Part shown: positions 43,695-53,621 of the stretch, one piece after another
How positions within the stretch are numbered: the stretch's first letter is position 1
Layout of the letters: each line of letters opens with the position of its first letter
Origin: Thermoproteus sp.
GTDB lineage: Archaea; Thermoproteota; Thermoprotei; Thermoproteales; Thermoproteaceae
Reading direction: 5' to 3'
Length of the DNA: 64,000 bases
NCBI GenBank assembly: GCA_038893495.1
Contig: JAWARJ010000001.1
Location: forward strand, 1,725,824 to 1,789,823
Translations under genes and position numbers: made by a program
Notes under the pieces: model-generated
What the model saw: the letters and a program-made list of their open reading frames with translations, nothing else
The model's database searches: none
Told to the model about the DNA's origin: nothing

Positions 43695-46342
43695 CTGACG
43701 TGTAGCCTCATTATATTTACATTTATAGGCTTTCCGTGATCAGACTTAGATACGTCGGTCCCATCGTCGCCATAAAGCGGCTGTAATAAGAGCCCGGAGC
43801 CGTACCTCACAGTCCCGTCGTAGGCGACATAGGCGTCTTGAAGGGCGTTTATAATACGGCGTTGCATGTACCCGCTCTGCGCAGTACGTACCGCCGTGTC
43901 GATCAAGCCGTCTCTGCCGCCTGCGGCATGGAAGAAATACTCGGTCGGCGATAGGCCCCTCTTGAACGACGAAGACACGAAACCGCCGGAGAAGGGCCCT
44001 ATATCGCCTACGGGGAAGTGTGGCAACGTCCTAGTCCTATAGCCTCTCTTTATCCTCTCCCCTCTTATGGTCTGTTGGCCCAATGTGGCGACCATTTGTA
44101 CTATGTTTGTCAAGCTACCGCGCGCCCCTGTCTTGGCCATTAGATAGGCCTCGGACTTCTTGTCGATATACTTCTCGACTACCCCTTCGGCATCGCTGCG
44201 GACCTTCGAGAGGATTTCGGCGAGTTTATTCTCAAGAGTCTCCTGGACTGTATAGCCGGGCATGGCCTCGAGCTTGCCCTCTCTATATACCTCTATTATC
44301 TTCATGGCGTTGTCTATACCATTATTTATTATCCTATTTACTTCGTGTATAGCCTCGTCGGGAATATAGAGGGAGTCGAGCCCTATGGAGAAGCCCCGTA
44401 AGTCTAAGAACCTCAAGAAGGTCCTTAAAGACGAGTCTAACCACTTCCTCGCCACGTCGGAGGGATAATCTCTCGCTATGCGGTGCCATAGGGAGTCCAC
44501 CTGTTCCGCGCCGATGGATTTCTTATCTAGGGTACCTGTGGCCATGTAGCCGTTTACTATAATAATCCACTCGTCGTTCTCGCAGGTATACGGCTCCTTG
44601 CATGTAGACTTAAAGGCGGTTGGTTGCACCCAATTTAGGTCTTTAGGCAACGTCATGCTTATTATCTGCTTCCCCGTCCATAGCTCTACGGGGTGCATTA
44701 TCGCAGGCTCCGGCAAGTCCTCCTCCGGCTTCATAGCGCCGACAAGATAAGCGACTTCCTTCTTGGTGAGCAGTGTGGTCTTACGCGATAGGAGGTAGGC
44801 GCCTATTATGTAATCTTGCCTCGCGCCTATTATCGCTCCTCCATAGCGCGGCGTCACTATGTGTTCTTGAACCAACATGAGGGTCCTAGCCTCTGCCCTG
44901 GCCTCCTCGGTCTGGGGTATATGTAGGTTCATCTCATCTCCATCGAAATCGGCGTTATAGGGAGGACATACGGCTAGGTGTATCCTAAAGGTCCTTCCGG
45001 GCAGCACCTTGACTATATGGCCCATCATGGACACTCTATGTAGCGACGGCTGTCTGTTAAACAGCGCTATGTCGCCGTCTTTAATATGGCGTTCTACTAT
45101 CCAGCCGGGAGCTAGCTTTTCGGCCAGCTGCTTCCTGTCTTTGACATATCTAAGATCTATACGCCGCCCCTCAGGCGTAATTACATAGTTAGCGCCGGGC
45201 CATGTCTCCGGCCCTCTCATGACGGCTTGTTTCAACTCCTCCAGATTCCAGGGCGTAACCCTCTCGGGCACCGTCAATATTTTCGCTACATCTACAGGCA
45301 CGCCAACCTCGTTTATGCTTAAGTTGGGGTCGGGGCTTATCACCGTACGCGCCGAGAAGTTGACGCGTTTGCCCGAGAGGCTCCCCCTAAATCTGCCCTC
45401 TTTGCCCTTTAGCCTCTGCGCTATGCCTTTCAACGGCCTTCCACCTCTATGTTTGGCTAGAGGTATGCCGGGGAGCTCATTGTCGAAATAAGTAGCCACG
45501 TGGTACTGAAGCAAATCCCAGAGGTTGTCAATTACATTAGTAGGTGCGCCTGTCTCGAGGGCTATCTTCAGTTTTTCGTTCATCCTCATTATATCGACGA
45601 GCTTGTGTGTCAAGTCGTCCTCGCTCCTTATCCCCGTCTCTAGCTGTATGGAAGGCCTTACGTGCGGCGGAGGCACCGGCAAGACTCTTAAAATGCCCCA
45701 CTCGGGCCTGGCGACCGTTGGATCTACGCCTAGAAGTTCTAGATCGCTATTTGGCACTTTGACTAGTCGCTCCAATATGGTCTCCGGATCTAGTTTAATT
45801 AAGGCGCCGGTCTCGGTCTCCTCGTAGAAATTATAAGGTCTCTCGAAACGGACTTTATTGCGCTTATAACCGCAATGTGGACATGTAGTTCTCTCTGCAG
45901 CTTTTCGTAAAATTTTTTCGTGGAGGTTTGTGGCTAAGAGTTTCCATCTGCCCTTCAGTCTCTGAAGCCTCTCGCTATACCTCTTAATCTCTTCGTCTTT
46001 AAGCATAATCCTGCCGCAATTGGGGCACGTAGCCCTCAACACGTCGTATATGAACCTAGCGAACTCCACATGGACGACAGGCTTCGCCAACTCTATATGG
46101 CCGAAATGTCCGGGACAAACGTCGTAGGACTGGCCGCACGTCTCGCATCGGGCTCCCGGCTCGGCCACGCCCAGCCGCCTATCCATCAAGCCACCACGTA
46201 TGGGCAGACCGCCTTCGTCGTAGATTTCCGATGTTGTGATCTCCAAAACGGAATATCGCCTTATTAAGTCCGGGCTTAGGATGCCGAACTTGATGTTCTT
46301 TATGATCTTAGTCGGTATTAAATCGATTTGTGAAATAGCCAC
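43691..46342 (-). CDS. rpoA1: RNA polymerase subunit A'
   Basis: 883 residues: N-terminal zinc site CETCGQSYDVCPGHFGHIEL, second zinc site CPNCGRIM/CPHC, and the catalytic YNADFDGDEMNLHIPQT near residue 465, with the three Asp that hold the active-site magnesium. RGERIKRGYRTRTLPHF and GGRDGLIDTAVRTAQSGYMQ mark the C-terminal end. A TATA element near 46368 gives it a possible own promoter. Confidence 0.99.
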   Translation of the reverse strand: MAISQIDLIPTKIIKNIKFGILSPDLIRRYSVLEITTSEIYDEGGLPIRGGLMDRRLGVAEPGARCETCGQSYDVCPGHFGHIELAKPVVHVEFARFIYDVLRATCPNCGRIMLKDEEIKRYSERLQRLKGRWKLLATNLHEKILRKAAERTTCPHCGYKRNKVRFERPYNFYEETETGALIKLDPETILERLVKVPNSDLELLGVDPTVARPEWGILRVLPVPPPHVRPSIQLETGIRSEDDLTHKLVDIMRMNEKLKIALETGAPTNVIDNLWDLLQYHVATYFDNELPGIPLAKHRGGRPLKGIAQRLKGKEGRFRGSLSGKRVNFSARTVISPDPNLSINEVGVPVDVAKILTVPERVTPWNLEELKQAVMRGPETWPGANYVITPEGRRIDLRYVKDRKQLAEKLAPGWIVERHIKDGDIALFNRQPSLHRVSMMGHIVKVLPGRTFRIHLAVCPPYNADFDGDEMNLHIPQTEEARAEARTLMLVQEHIVTPRYGGAIIGARQDYIIGAYLLSRKTTLLTKKEVAYLVGAMKPEEDLPEPAIMHPVELWTGKQIISMTLPKDLNWVQPTAFKSTCKEPYTCENDEWIIIVNGYMATGTLDKKSIGAEQVDSLWHRIARDYPSDVARKWLDSSLRTFLRFLDLRGFSIGLDSLYIPDEAIHEVNRIINNGIDNAMKIIEVYREGKLEAMPGYTVQETLENKLAEILSKVRSDAEGVVEKYIDKKSEAYLMAKTGARGSLTNIVQMVATLGQQTIRGERIKRGYRTRTLPHFPVGDIGPFSGGFVSSSFKRGLSPTEYFFHAAGGRDGLIDTAVRTAQSGYMQRRIINALQDAYVAYDGTVRYGSGLLLQPLYGDDGTDVSKSDHGKPINVNIMRLHVR

Positions 46343-46385
46343 GCCAACCGGTGTTCGTCCCTATATAAATTTAATTTAGGCGCAA

Positions 46386-49300
46386 CTACTCCAATATCTC
46401 TGCGAGCTCCAGCTTGGGATATATGCCGAGTGCGATTAGTTCTTGTAATAACAACTTAAACGCATAAGGCACCGCGACCTTGGCGAACTGTCCTGCCTCT
46501 CCGTGTATTGGACACTTAGGCCTATTAGTCTTTGAGTCTAGATATGCCGGAAGTCCGCAGAGCTCGCAGACGTACATGATGTACTTGTCGCTGGATTCCA
46601 CCATCCTTTCGTACAATAGGGCAGAGGCGCCGTGTGCTATCAATACATCGCGCTCCATCTCTCCTAGACGGAGGCCGCCCTCGCGAGATCTGCCCTCGGT
46701 GGGCTGGCGCGTCAATATCTGGACGGGCCCTCTAGAGCGCGCATGTATCTTGTCGGCCACCATGTGGTGCAACTTCTGGTAGTAGGTAATGCCGATGAAG
46801 ATGTCCGCCACGAGCTTTTCGCCTGTTATCCCGCTGTACATCACCTCCTTGCCGTCCCACCTATATCCCAATTTCATCATCAACTCGCGGAGCTCCGTCT
46901 CGGTGACCCCCTCGAAGGGCGTAGCGTCAATTAGTTGGCCCGTCAAAGCGCCGGCCTTGCCAGCTATAGACTCAAGTAGTTGCCCTACAGTCATACGAGA
47001 CGGCATGGCGTGAGGGTTCACTATTATGTCGGGCACAATTCCGTCTTCTGTAAACGGCATGTCCTCCTGCCTTAAGAGCATGCCGACGACGCCCTTCTGC
47101 CCATGCCTCGAGGCGAACTTATCGCCGAGCTCCGGCACGCGTAGCTCTCTCAGTCTGACCTTGACTAGCTTGTTGCCTTCAGGCGACTCGGTTATAATCA
47201 CCCTATCCACAATTCCCTTCTCGCCCCTTCTGACTGGAATCGAAGCATCGCGCCTCTCTTTCAGTATCTTCTCGGTCTCTAGAGTCATATAGAAACGAGG
47301 CGGCGCCGTCTTGCCTATAATCACCTCGCCGCCGGTCACGTAAACTTCAGGCGGGGCTATCCCGTCTTCGTCCAGGTGGCTATACGCCTCGGGCCCTCTA
47401 TATCCCCTCGCGGAGGGGTCGGGCACCTCTATGCGGTCCTCCTCGCCTCCTGGATATTTCTGTTCTTCCGTCTCATATGTGCGGTAGAAGTTGCTACGGA
47501 AGAGGCCCCTCTCGACCGACGACTTGTTCATAATTACGGCGTCCTCTATGTTATAGCCGGTATATGTCAACAGGGCCACTACGGCGTTCTGGCCGGCCGG
47601 CTTGCGGGAATACCCTATCAGCTCCAGCCCCCTAGTGGTCACTATGGGCCTCTCTGGGTAGTACAACATATGGCCGCGCGAGTCCAGCTTGTACATGATG
47701 TTCGCTTGCGGCAGGCCTAGAGACTGTTTGGCCATGGCGGCCTCATATTGATTCCTAGGCGACTGGTTGTGTTCCAGATACGGTATTATGGACGCTATAG
47801 CGCCTAGTATGGCAGAGGGTATTATCTCCATATGGGTATACTTGCTCATGTCCGGCTCGGGGTTTATTGCGATATAGGCGTTTTCCTCCTCGTCGGCGTC
47901 TAGATATTCAACTACGCCCATTTTGACTAGGTCGTTCCATGTGAGCTCACCTGAAGCTAACTTCTCGATGTGGTCTTTTGTGAGTTTGAGCTTGCCGTCT
48001 TCTATTACCAATAACGGCCGCCTTATGCGCCCGCCGTCACAGTTGACGTAGACCGCGCCGTCTAGATAGGCGACGTTTATCTCGTCGGAGATCCTCCCCT
48101 GTCTCCGCATCTTCCTTAAGGTCCGCACTAGATCTTCGGGATTTTGATGTATGCCTATGAGGCGGCCGTTTATATAGACCTCAGCGCCTTGCAGGCCACC
48201 CCTCCTGGCTTCTAATACCGGAACCACGCCTAGCTCGTAAAGAGTCTTCTCCACAGCCGCCTCGTCGGTGCCTATGGTTATTTCGGCCAAGAGGGCTAGA
48301 TTTTTCACCAGGCCGACGTTCTGGCCCTCTGGCGTCTCCACGGCGCAAAGCCGGCCCCATTGCGTCGGATGGAGATCGCGCGCCTCGAAGTGCGGCTGCG
48401 TCCTGCTTAAAGAAGAGACGACGCGCCTCAAATAGCTCAGAGTAGAAAGATAATTCGTCCTGTCAAGTATCTGAGACACTCCGGTCTTGCCGCCAACCCA
48501 ATTGCCGGTGGCCAGTGCTTGTTTTACACGTTCTGTAATTATGTCGGGCCTTACAATAGTCTGCAAGTGCGGTATCTTGCCTCTGGCGTAGTACTTCTCG
48601 AGCTGGTTTTTGAGCTCTTGTAGGAACTGCTTCATAACGGTCCTAAAGAGTTGTGCCAGCAAGTCGTTTACCAACCTGACGCGCTTATTGGCGACGTGGT
48701 CCTTGTCGTCCGGCTTCCTCCGGCCCAACTGCATCTCTATGAGGCCCTTGACTACCTGGCCCAACAACAAGGCCTTTTTAATCCTGGCCTCCTCCATGGC
48801 GTTCCCGTCGGGCTTAGGCGGGTTCAAATTGGGGAGGAAGTATTTATCTAGAATTTGTAGCGCCCTCTCTATCCTTATAGGTCTCGGCTGGCCTACGGCT
48901 ATCTTTCCGCCGATGAAGTCCAAGGCGTCGTCTCTCGTCGTGGCGATCTCTTGGCCCGCCAGAAGAGACGGCAGGAGCTCCTTCTGTATGTCCGGATCGT
49001 CAGATACGGCCAGGACTATATCCTGATCGCTTTCGAGGCCCATGGCGCGCATGTAAACTGTGAAAGGTATTCTGACAGGTATGGCCGATAGCGTGACGTA
49101 AATAACTCCGTCTTTGTGGTATTCGACAGTCATCGTGGCGCGATAGCCGGGCCCCGTCGATATGACCTTAGCCAAATACCTAATAGTCGGCTTGTCGCCC
49201 ACGTCGTAAATAGGTCTGTCCGTTACCAAGTCCTCTTGGCTTATTACGACGCGCTCGCTCCCGTTAATAATAAAATAGCCTCCGGGGTCTTCTGGATCTT

Positions 49301-49769
49301 CAAAACGTCTGGGATATTCGTCGGGTTTGAGCCTAGTCAGGTTGCACTTCTTGGACCTGACCATTATGGGCAACTCCCCTGCATATATGGTCTCCGTGGC
49401 GTAGGGCTCGTCGTCTACATACAACGTGACGGTTAGATACATGGGGGCGCTGTATGTCGCATTTCTGAGACGCGCCTCCATTGGGTATATCGTGGTCTCA
49501 GACCCGTCGGGTTCTTTGATTCTAGGCCAGCCTATTTCTACCCTCTCTATTACGACCTTAAGGCCTTTAATCTCAGTCTCGACGGTGCCCATCTCCTCTA
49601 TTATTTTAGGCAACTTCCTATCTATAAAGTCGTTAAACGCCCTAATTTGATGGTCGACTATCCCGCGGTCTCTAATAAAGGCCTTAACTAAAGTCCATCG
49701 ATCGCTAGAAGTAGGAAATGTTCCCTCTTCGGCTCTATACCTTATGGGTAATGGGAGCAGATCTACCAT
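46386..49769 (-). CDS. rpoB: RNA polymerase subunit B (unsplit)
   Basis: 1127 residues, the undivided crenarchaeal form (methanogens split it in two). Markers: GYFIINGSERVVISQEDLVT, GRLCAVETPEGQNVGLVKNL (rifampicin-region equivalent), VIVALLTYTGYNIEDAVIMN-type segment (YTGYNIEDAVIMNKSSVERG), KFASRHGQKGVVGMLL and a C-terminal zinc site CELCG...CPIHG. It overlaps rpoH by 1 bp. Confidence 0.99.
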   Translation of the reverse strand: MVDLLPLPIRYRAEEGTFPTSSDRWTLVKAFIRDRGIVDHQIRAFNDFIDRKLPKIIEEMGTVETEIKGLKVVIERVEIGWPRIKEPDGSETTIYPMEARLRNATYSAPMYLTVTLYVDDEPYATETIYAGELPIMVRSKKCNLTRLKPDEYPRRFEDPEDPGGYFIINGSERVVISQEDLVTDRPIYDVGDKPTIRYLAKVISTGPGYRATMTVEYHKDGVIYVTLSAIPVRIPFTVYMRAMGLESDQDIVLAVSDDPDIQKELLPSLLAGQEIATTRDDALDFIGGKIAVGQPRPIRIERALQILDKYFLPNLNPPKPDGNAMEEARIKKALLLGQVVKGLIEMQLGRRKPDDKDHVANKRVRLVNDLLAQLFRTVMKQFLQELKNQLEKYYARGKIPHLQTIVRPDIITERVKQALATGNWVGGKTGVSQILDRTNYLSTLSYLRRVVSSLSRTQPHFEARDLHPTQWGRLCAVETPEGQNVGLVKNLALLAEITIGTDEAAVEKTLYELGVVPVLEARRGGLQGAEVYINGRLIGIHQNPEDLVRTLRKMRRQGRISDEINVAYLDGAVYVNCDGGRIRRPLLVIEDGKLKLTKDHIEKLASGELTWNDLVKMGVVEYLDADEEENAYIAINPEPDMSKYTHMEIIPSAILGAIASIIPYLEHNQSPRNQYEAAMAKQSLGLPQANIMYKLDSRGHMLYYPERPIVTTRGLELIGYSRKPAGQNAVVALLTYTGYNIEDAVIMNKSSVERGLFRSNFYRTYETEEQKYPGGEEDRIEVPDPSARGYRGPEAYSHLDEDGIAPPEVYVTGGEVIIGKTAPPRFYMTLETEKILKERRDASIPVRRGEKGIVDRVIITESPEGNKLVKVRLRELRVPELGDKFASRHGQKGVVGMLLRQEDMPFTEDGIVPDIIVNPHAMPSRMTVGQLLESIAGKAGALTGQLIDATPFEGVTETELRELMMKLGYRWDGKEVMYSGITGEKLVADIFIGITYYQKLHHMVADKIHARSRGPVQILTRQPTEGRSREGGLRLGEMERDVLIAHGASALLYERMVESSDKYIMYVCELCGLPAYLDSKTNRPKCPIHGEAGQFAKVAVPYAFKLLLQELIALGIYPKLELAEILE

Positions 49770-50008
49770 CAGCCCGGCACGACTAGCCTATATATAACTG
49801 ATTCTCCCGCAGTTTCCGACCGCCTCACTATTTTTAACACGTCGCCAGGCTTAGCGCCGACGGCCTTAACTAAAGGATCGCTAGATCTAATCCACGGTAT
49901 CTGCCAGGGCTTTACGTGGAGTTTACGCAATAAGGCCCTGGCCTCCTCTTTAGTCAATATAGAAACTTCTAACGGCCCGAAGATGTGTTCTAGCACCTTT
50001 TTGCTCAC
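49769..50008 (-). CDS. rpoH: RNA polymerase subunit H (Rpb5 C-terminal homologue)
   Basis: 79 residues: HIFGPLEVSILTKEEARALL, KPWQIPWIRSSDPLVKAVGA and PGDVLKIVRRSETAGES. It corresponds to the C-terminal domain of eukaryotic Rpb5. The TATA element AAATTTATATTTA near 50034 starts the polymerase operon. Confidence 0.98.
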   Translation of the reverse strand: MSKKVLEHIFGPLEVSILTKEEARALLRKLHVKPWQIPWIRSSDPLVKAVGAKPGDVLKIVRRSETAGESVIYRLVVPG

Positions 50009-50038
50009 GCGCCTTACGATTAAAGTAAATATAAATTT

Positions 50039-51832
50039 TTATTGAGCTCTTCTAGTCGTGAGCGCGCGTATCTCTTCCGTGAGCGTCTTGATGAACCTGG
50101 TCAGCTCCTCTTCTACGTTTTCGTTTTTGATCTCCATGCGGAGTCTCGGAAGGCGCTTCACGGAATTTAGCTCCCTAAGCGCTGAGGCGGGCACGCCGGC
50201 CTCTATGGCCTTTAGGCCCTCCTCATAGTACGTATAAATGGCCCTCATCAGCAACACTTGTTTTTTGGGCATAGAGGGCGTGTCTATGGGATTAAATGCG
50301 TCTTGCTTCAGGAAGCCCTCTCTTATGAGGAACGCCGTATTGAGTATGTGTTTTTCATATTCGCTTAACGCCTCAGTGCCGAGAATTCTCACTACCTCTT
50401 GTAGCTCTGCCTCTCTGCTCAAAATAGACTGGAACGTGTCTCTAATACGGCGCCACTCGGGATCTACGCGCGTCCACCAGTCCTGTACGGTCTCCACATA
50501 ACGCGAGAAGCCGAGTAGCCAATCTATTGCGGGATAGTGGCGCGAATAGGCGAGACGAGGCGAGAGAGGCCAGAACGCGCCGATAAAGCGGAGCGTATTG
50601 GAGGTCACAGGCTCCGTGAAGTCGCCTCCGGGCGGGCTTACAGACGCGGCTATGGTTAAAGAGCCCACGCGGGCGTTGCCATCAGACGGACGGCCTAACA
50701 ACACGACACGGCCGGCGCGCTCGTAGAACTCGGCAAGGCGGGTGGGGAGATAGGCCGGATAGCCCTCTTCGCTAGGCATCTCGCCAATCCTCAACGCGAC
50801 TTCCCTCATGGCCTCGGCCCATCTGGAGGTCGAGTCTGCCGACACCAATACGTCGTAGCCCATATCGCGGAAATACTCGCCAATGGCGGCGCCGGTATAT
50901 ATCGAGGCCTCCCTCGCCGCTACAGGCATGTTGGAGGTGTTGACTATTATCGTAGTCCTCTCCAATAGCGATTTGCCGGTATAGGGATCTTTCAGCTTTA
51001 AGAGGCCTTGTAGCGCATCTGCAGCCTCGTTACCCCTTTCGCCGCAGAGCACCGGCACTATGACTCTAGCTTGGGCGTAGAGGAACAAGGTACGTATAGT
51101 GACCGTCTTGCCGGAGCCGAAGGGGCCGGGTATGGCGGCGGCCCCTCCTTTAGCTATGGGAAACATGGTGTCTATCGTGCGGACCCCCGTTATGAGCGGC
51201 TCCACCGGAGGCAATTTCTCGCGGAACGGCCTAGGCCTGCGGACCGGCCATTTATGCCACATCTTGACCTCGACGACGCCCGACTTAGTGCGTATCCTAG
51301 CTATTACGTCGTCCACTTTATATTTGCCCTCAGCTATCCACTCCACTACGCCCGGCGTGTTGCCAGGTAGGGGCGGATACATAATCCTATGTTCTATCAG
51401 CGAGGTCTCTTGTACGGAGCCCAAGACGTCGCCGGGCCAGACCTCTTCGCCTACCTTTACCGCAGGCTTGAAGTCGAATTCGGCCTTTAGGTCGAGAGGC
51501 GGCGCTTGATCGTAGCCTATGCCTCTAGCTACAAAAGGTCTGTTGGTGCTCTCGAAGATTAATTTAAGCGGCCTCTGCACGCCGTCGTATATCCTACCCA
51601 ATATGCCCGGGCCCAGCCAGGCGCTCAGAGGCTCGCCGCTTCGCACGACCGGCTCTCCGGGCTTTATGCCCGTCGTGTCCTCATATACCTGGATGAACGC
51701 TTTATCTCCCTGTATTCTGACGACTTCACCGAAGAGTTTAAGCTCGCCGACGAACACCAGCTCGTAGAGCCTGGCGCCAGGAAGGTCCGCCTTGACGACA
51801 GGCCCGGATATATACTCAATACGGCCGCTCAT
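50039..51832 (-). CDS. atpA: A-type ATP synthase catalytic subunit A
   Basis: 597 residues: P-loop PGPFGSGKTVTIRTLF near residue 235, CGERGNEAAD, SADSTSRWAEAMREVALRIG and PSEEGYPAYLPTRLAEFYER. It carries the catalytic nucleotide site and the A-subunit-specific N-terminal insert. Subunit B, usually next, is absent here; rpoH follows instead. It overlaps atpE by 4 bp. Confidence 0.98.
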   Translation of the reverse strand: MSGRIEYISGPVVKADLPGARLYELVFVGELKLFGEVVRIQGDKAFIQVYEDTTGIKPGEPVVRSGEPLSAWLGPGILGRIYDGVQRPLKLIFESTNRPFVARGIGYDQAPPLDLKAEFDFKPAVKVGEEVWPGDVLGSVQETSLIEHRIMYPPLPGNTPGVVEWIAEGKYKVDDVIARIRTKSGVVEVKMWHKWPVRRPRPFREKLPPVEPLITGVRTIDTMFPIAKGGAAAIPGPFGSGKTVTIRTLFLYAQARVIVPVLCGERGNEAADALQGLLKLKDPYTGKSLLERTTIIVNTSNMPVAAREASIYTGAAIGEYFRDMGYDVLVSADSTSRWAEAMREVALRIGEMPSEEGYPAYLPTRLAEFYERAGRVVLLGRPSDGNARVGSLTIAASVSPPGGDFTEPVTSNTLRFIGAFWPLSPRLAYSRHYPAIDWLLGFSRYVETVQDWWTRVDPEWRRIRDTFQSILSREAELQEVVRILGTEALSEYEKHILNTAFLIREGFLKQDAFNPIDTPSMPKKQVLLMRAIYTYYEEGLKAIEAGVPASALRELNSVKRLPRLRMEIKNENVEEELTRFIKTLTEEIRALTTRRAQ

Positions 51833-52389
51833 AGGACCGACAATACAGCTCTTTTTAACTCATCTATGTTACTCTCAATAAGCGACTCTATAGACATATC
51901 TAACTTAACCGAGCCGTCGCGCGAAGAGGCTATAAGCCCTCCTATTATATCTCGTTCAGCCACCTCGCCCTTGAGGCCCAACTTCCTCATAAGTATTGCA
52001 ATTGTGTTCTTGTCCTTAGGCGAGGAGTAGACTAGTAGGTCATCTCCTATGACCTCTTTTGCTTTAATTAATATATTTTCTAAAAACCTAATATATCTAT
52101 CACTAGTTCTATTATTATCGATAAAGTCATATATGTCTTTTTTCACTTGATTTAAAATAACTTCATATATATTTGCTGTCTTCTTTCTACTTTCGACGAG
52201 CGCCTCATAGAGAATTCTTTCTCTCTCTAAAGTGACTTGACTCTGAACATTACTAATTTCCTCAGAATATCTCGATAATAGCTCATATGATTTCTGTTTA
52301 ATTTTATTTTGAATATCATCATACAACTTCTGTTTAAGTTCTTCAAGCTCTTTGATGTGTTGATTTATGAGATCCTGGAAAAGACTCAT
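51829..52389 (-). CDS. atpE: A-type ATP synthase subunit E (peripheral stalk)
   Basis: 186 residues: a long N-terminal helix rich in Glu/Lys/Gln (residues 5-90) and a C-terminal globular part with KEVIGDDLLVYSSPKDK and ERDIIGGLIASSRDGSVKLD, the subunit E signature. It forms the peripheral stalk with H/G. ACTTTAAAG (52411-52418) is its possible promoter. The gene is A/T-richer than its neighbours. Confidence 0.9.
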   Translation of the reverse strand: MSLFQDLINQHIKELEELKQKLYDDIQNKIKQKSYELLSRYSEEISNVQSQVTLERERILYEALVESRKKTANIYEVILNQVKKDIYDFIDNNRTSDRYIRFLENILIKAKEVIGDDLLVYSSPKDKNTIAILMRKLGLKGEVAERDIIGGLIASSRDGSVKLDMSIESLIESNIDELKRAVLSVL

Positions 52390-52433
52390 GGACTCATTAA
52401 TGTAGGTGCTTTAAAGTATTTTTCCAACCGTTT

Positions 52434-52724
52434 TTATCCGCCTAAGATTTGGCGCACCAACTGTAGATAGTTGACCTCCTTCTCCATGTTTTCTAACACG
52501 CTTGGTATCTCTACGAATATCTTATTTGGATTTCTTAATCTAAGTTCATCTAGTTCTTTTCTAATTTGTTTTGCAAAGTTCGATGAAATAAAAAATATGT
52601 TATATATATCGAGATTTTTCTGTATATATTCATATAATTCTCTTGCGTCATTAAAAGTCCTGCCGTTAAATCCCATAAGTTTGAACAAATCAACGGTGTA
52701 CCTATCGCCTAGAACTATAGACAT
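52434..52724 (-). CDS. atpF: A-type ATP synthase subunit F
   Basis: 96 residues with the small alpha/beta fold of V/A-type subunit F: VLGDRYTVDLFKLMGFNGRT (commonly xGDxDTxxGFxLxG), IFFISSNFAKQIRKELDELR and KIFVEIPSV. It binds the central stalk. The order F-E-A is normal, but C upstream and B-D downstream are missing. Confidence 0.85.
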   Translation of the reverse strand: MSIVLGDRYTVDLFKLMGFNGRTFNDARELYEYIQKNLDIYNIFFISSNFAKQIRKELDELRLRNPNKIFVEIPSVLENMEKEVNYLQLVRQILGG

Positions 52725-52757
52725 GTCGTCTATAACTCTTTTAGGATTAAAGCTTTC

Positions 52758-53261
52758 CTACCAAGGTTCCTTCTTTAGCCTAAGCCAATACGCCACAACA
52801 TTAGTAATTCTATGAATTAATGGAGTCAATATAACTGAAATAAATATGATATATATTGAAATATTGTTATATAGAGAATAAATAAATAAAGATGTTAGAA
52901 GAAAATCAAGTTGATCGAGAGGAAATGCCGGATATCCTCTCGGCAAACACATACGCCTCTTGATGAAGGCCCCAATTAGATCTCCTACGAGCGCCGACGC
53001 CGAGAGGATTGCCGCATCTGTAGGCGTAAGTATACGATAGGCTAAATTCGGCAGCCAGCCTATTGTGGTGCCGGCAAGAAGGCCTATGGCGAAGCCCTCG
53101 TAGGTCTTCCCATCTCCGAACAGCCTAGCGCCGCGCCATTTCTTCCCGAAGTCTATTGGATGTCTTTTCGGGACTAGGGCGGCCAAAACAGCTGACCCAT
53201 TGGCGACATAAGGAGGCCAGATCAATATTAAGGAGTATATAAGTAGGTCAAGAATATTCAT
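52758..53261 (-). CDS. carS: CDP-archaeol synthase
   Basis: 167 residues, membrane protein with about four or five helices. Family motif PIDFGKKWRGARLFGDGKTY near residue 36, followed by EGFAIGLLAGT, and FPLDQLDFLLTSLF near 117. CarS transfers CMP from CTP to unsaturated archaetidic acid, giving CDP-archaeol for polar lipid head-group attachment. It overlaps the zinc-finger gene by 4 bp. Confidence 0.93.
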   Translation of the reverse strand: MNILDLLIYSLILIWPPYVANGSAVLAALVPKRHPIDFGKKWRGARLFGDGKTYEGFAIGLLAGTTIGWLPNLAYRILTPTDAAILSASALVGDLIGAFIKRRMCLPRGYPAFPLDQLDFLLTSLFIYSLYNNISIYIIFISVILTPLIHRITNVVAYWLRLKKEPW

Positions 53262-53578
53262 TCGTGGCTTCTCATCATATGGACGAACAGGCTCTTCTCA
53301 TTTAAGAACTCTCTGCCGCAGACTCCGCAGAAGAACCTATTCCCCTCTTTGACCGCGAAGTGGCTCCTAATGTGGCTGCGGATATCGGCCTTTTTGACCT
53401 TCGCGTTACATATCCCACATATCGCGTCGTTCCCTGAGGTCTTCACGTGTTTCATGTAGTGCGAGACCGCATCGCCCCACGATATCGATGCGCCGCATAC
53501 AGTACATTTATACTCGGTCGAGGCGGAGAGGTAGCCATCTTTTTTGTTCTGGCAGATAAGACACACCTCGCCGGCCAT
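53258..53578 (-). CDS. C2H2-type zinc finger protein
   Basis: 106 residues built of four Cys/His units: CLIC...; CTVCGASISWGDAVSHYMKH; CGICNAKVKKADIRSHIRSH; and CGVCGREFLNEKSLFVHMMR followed by SH. This is a true eukaryote-like C2H2 layout, known from a few archaeal proteins. DNA or RNA binding is likely; its target is unknown. It shares a TATA region with the divergent 53622 gene and is coupled to carS. Confidence 0.88.
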   Translation of the reverse strand: MAGEVCLICQNKKDGYLSASTEYKCTVCGASISWGDAVSHYMKHVKTSGNDAICGICNAKVKKADIRSHIRSHFAVKEGNRFFCGVCGREFLNEKSLFVHMMRSHE

Positions 53579-53621
53579 GTCGGCATATGAGAAATACTAT
53601 TATTAACTGTTTCTATCGCAT

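Noticed and set aside
45219-45827. Plus-strand frames opposite rpoA1
   Set aside because: Low-complexity Ser/Arg-rich translations, no promoter, opposite an essential gene.
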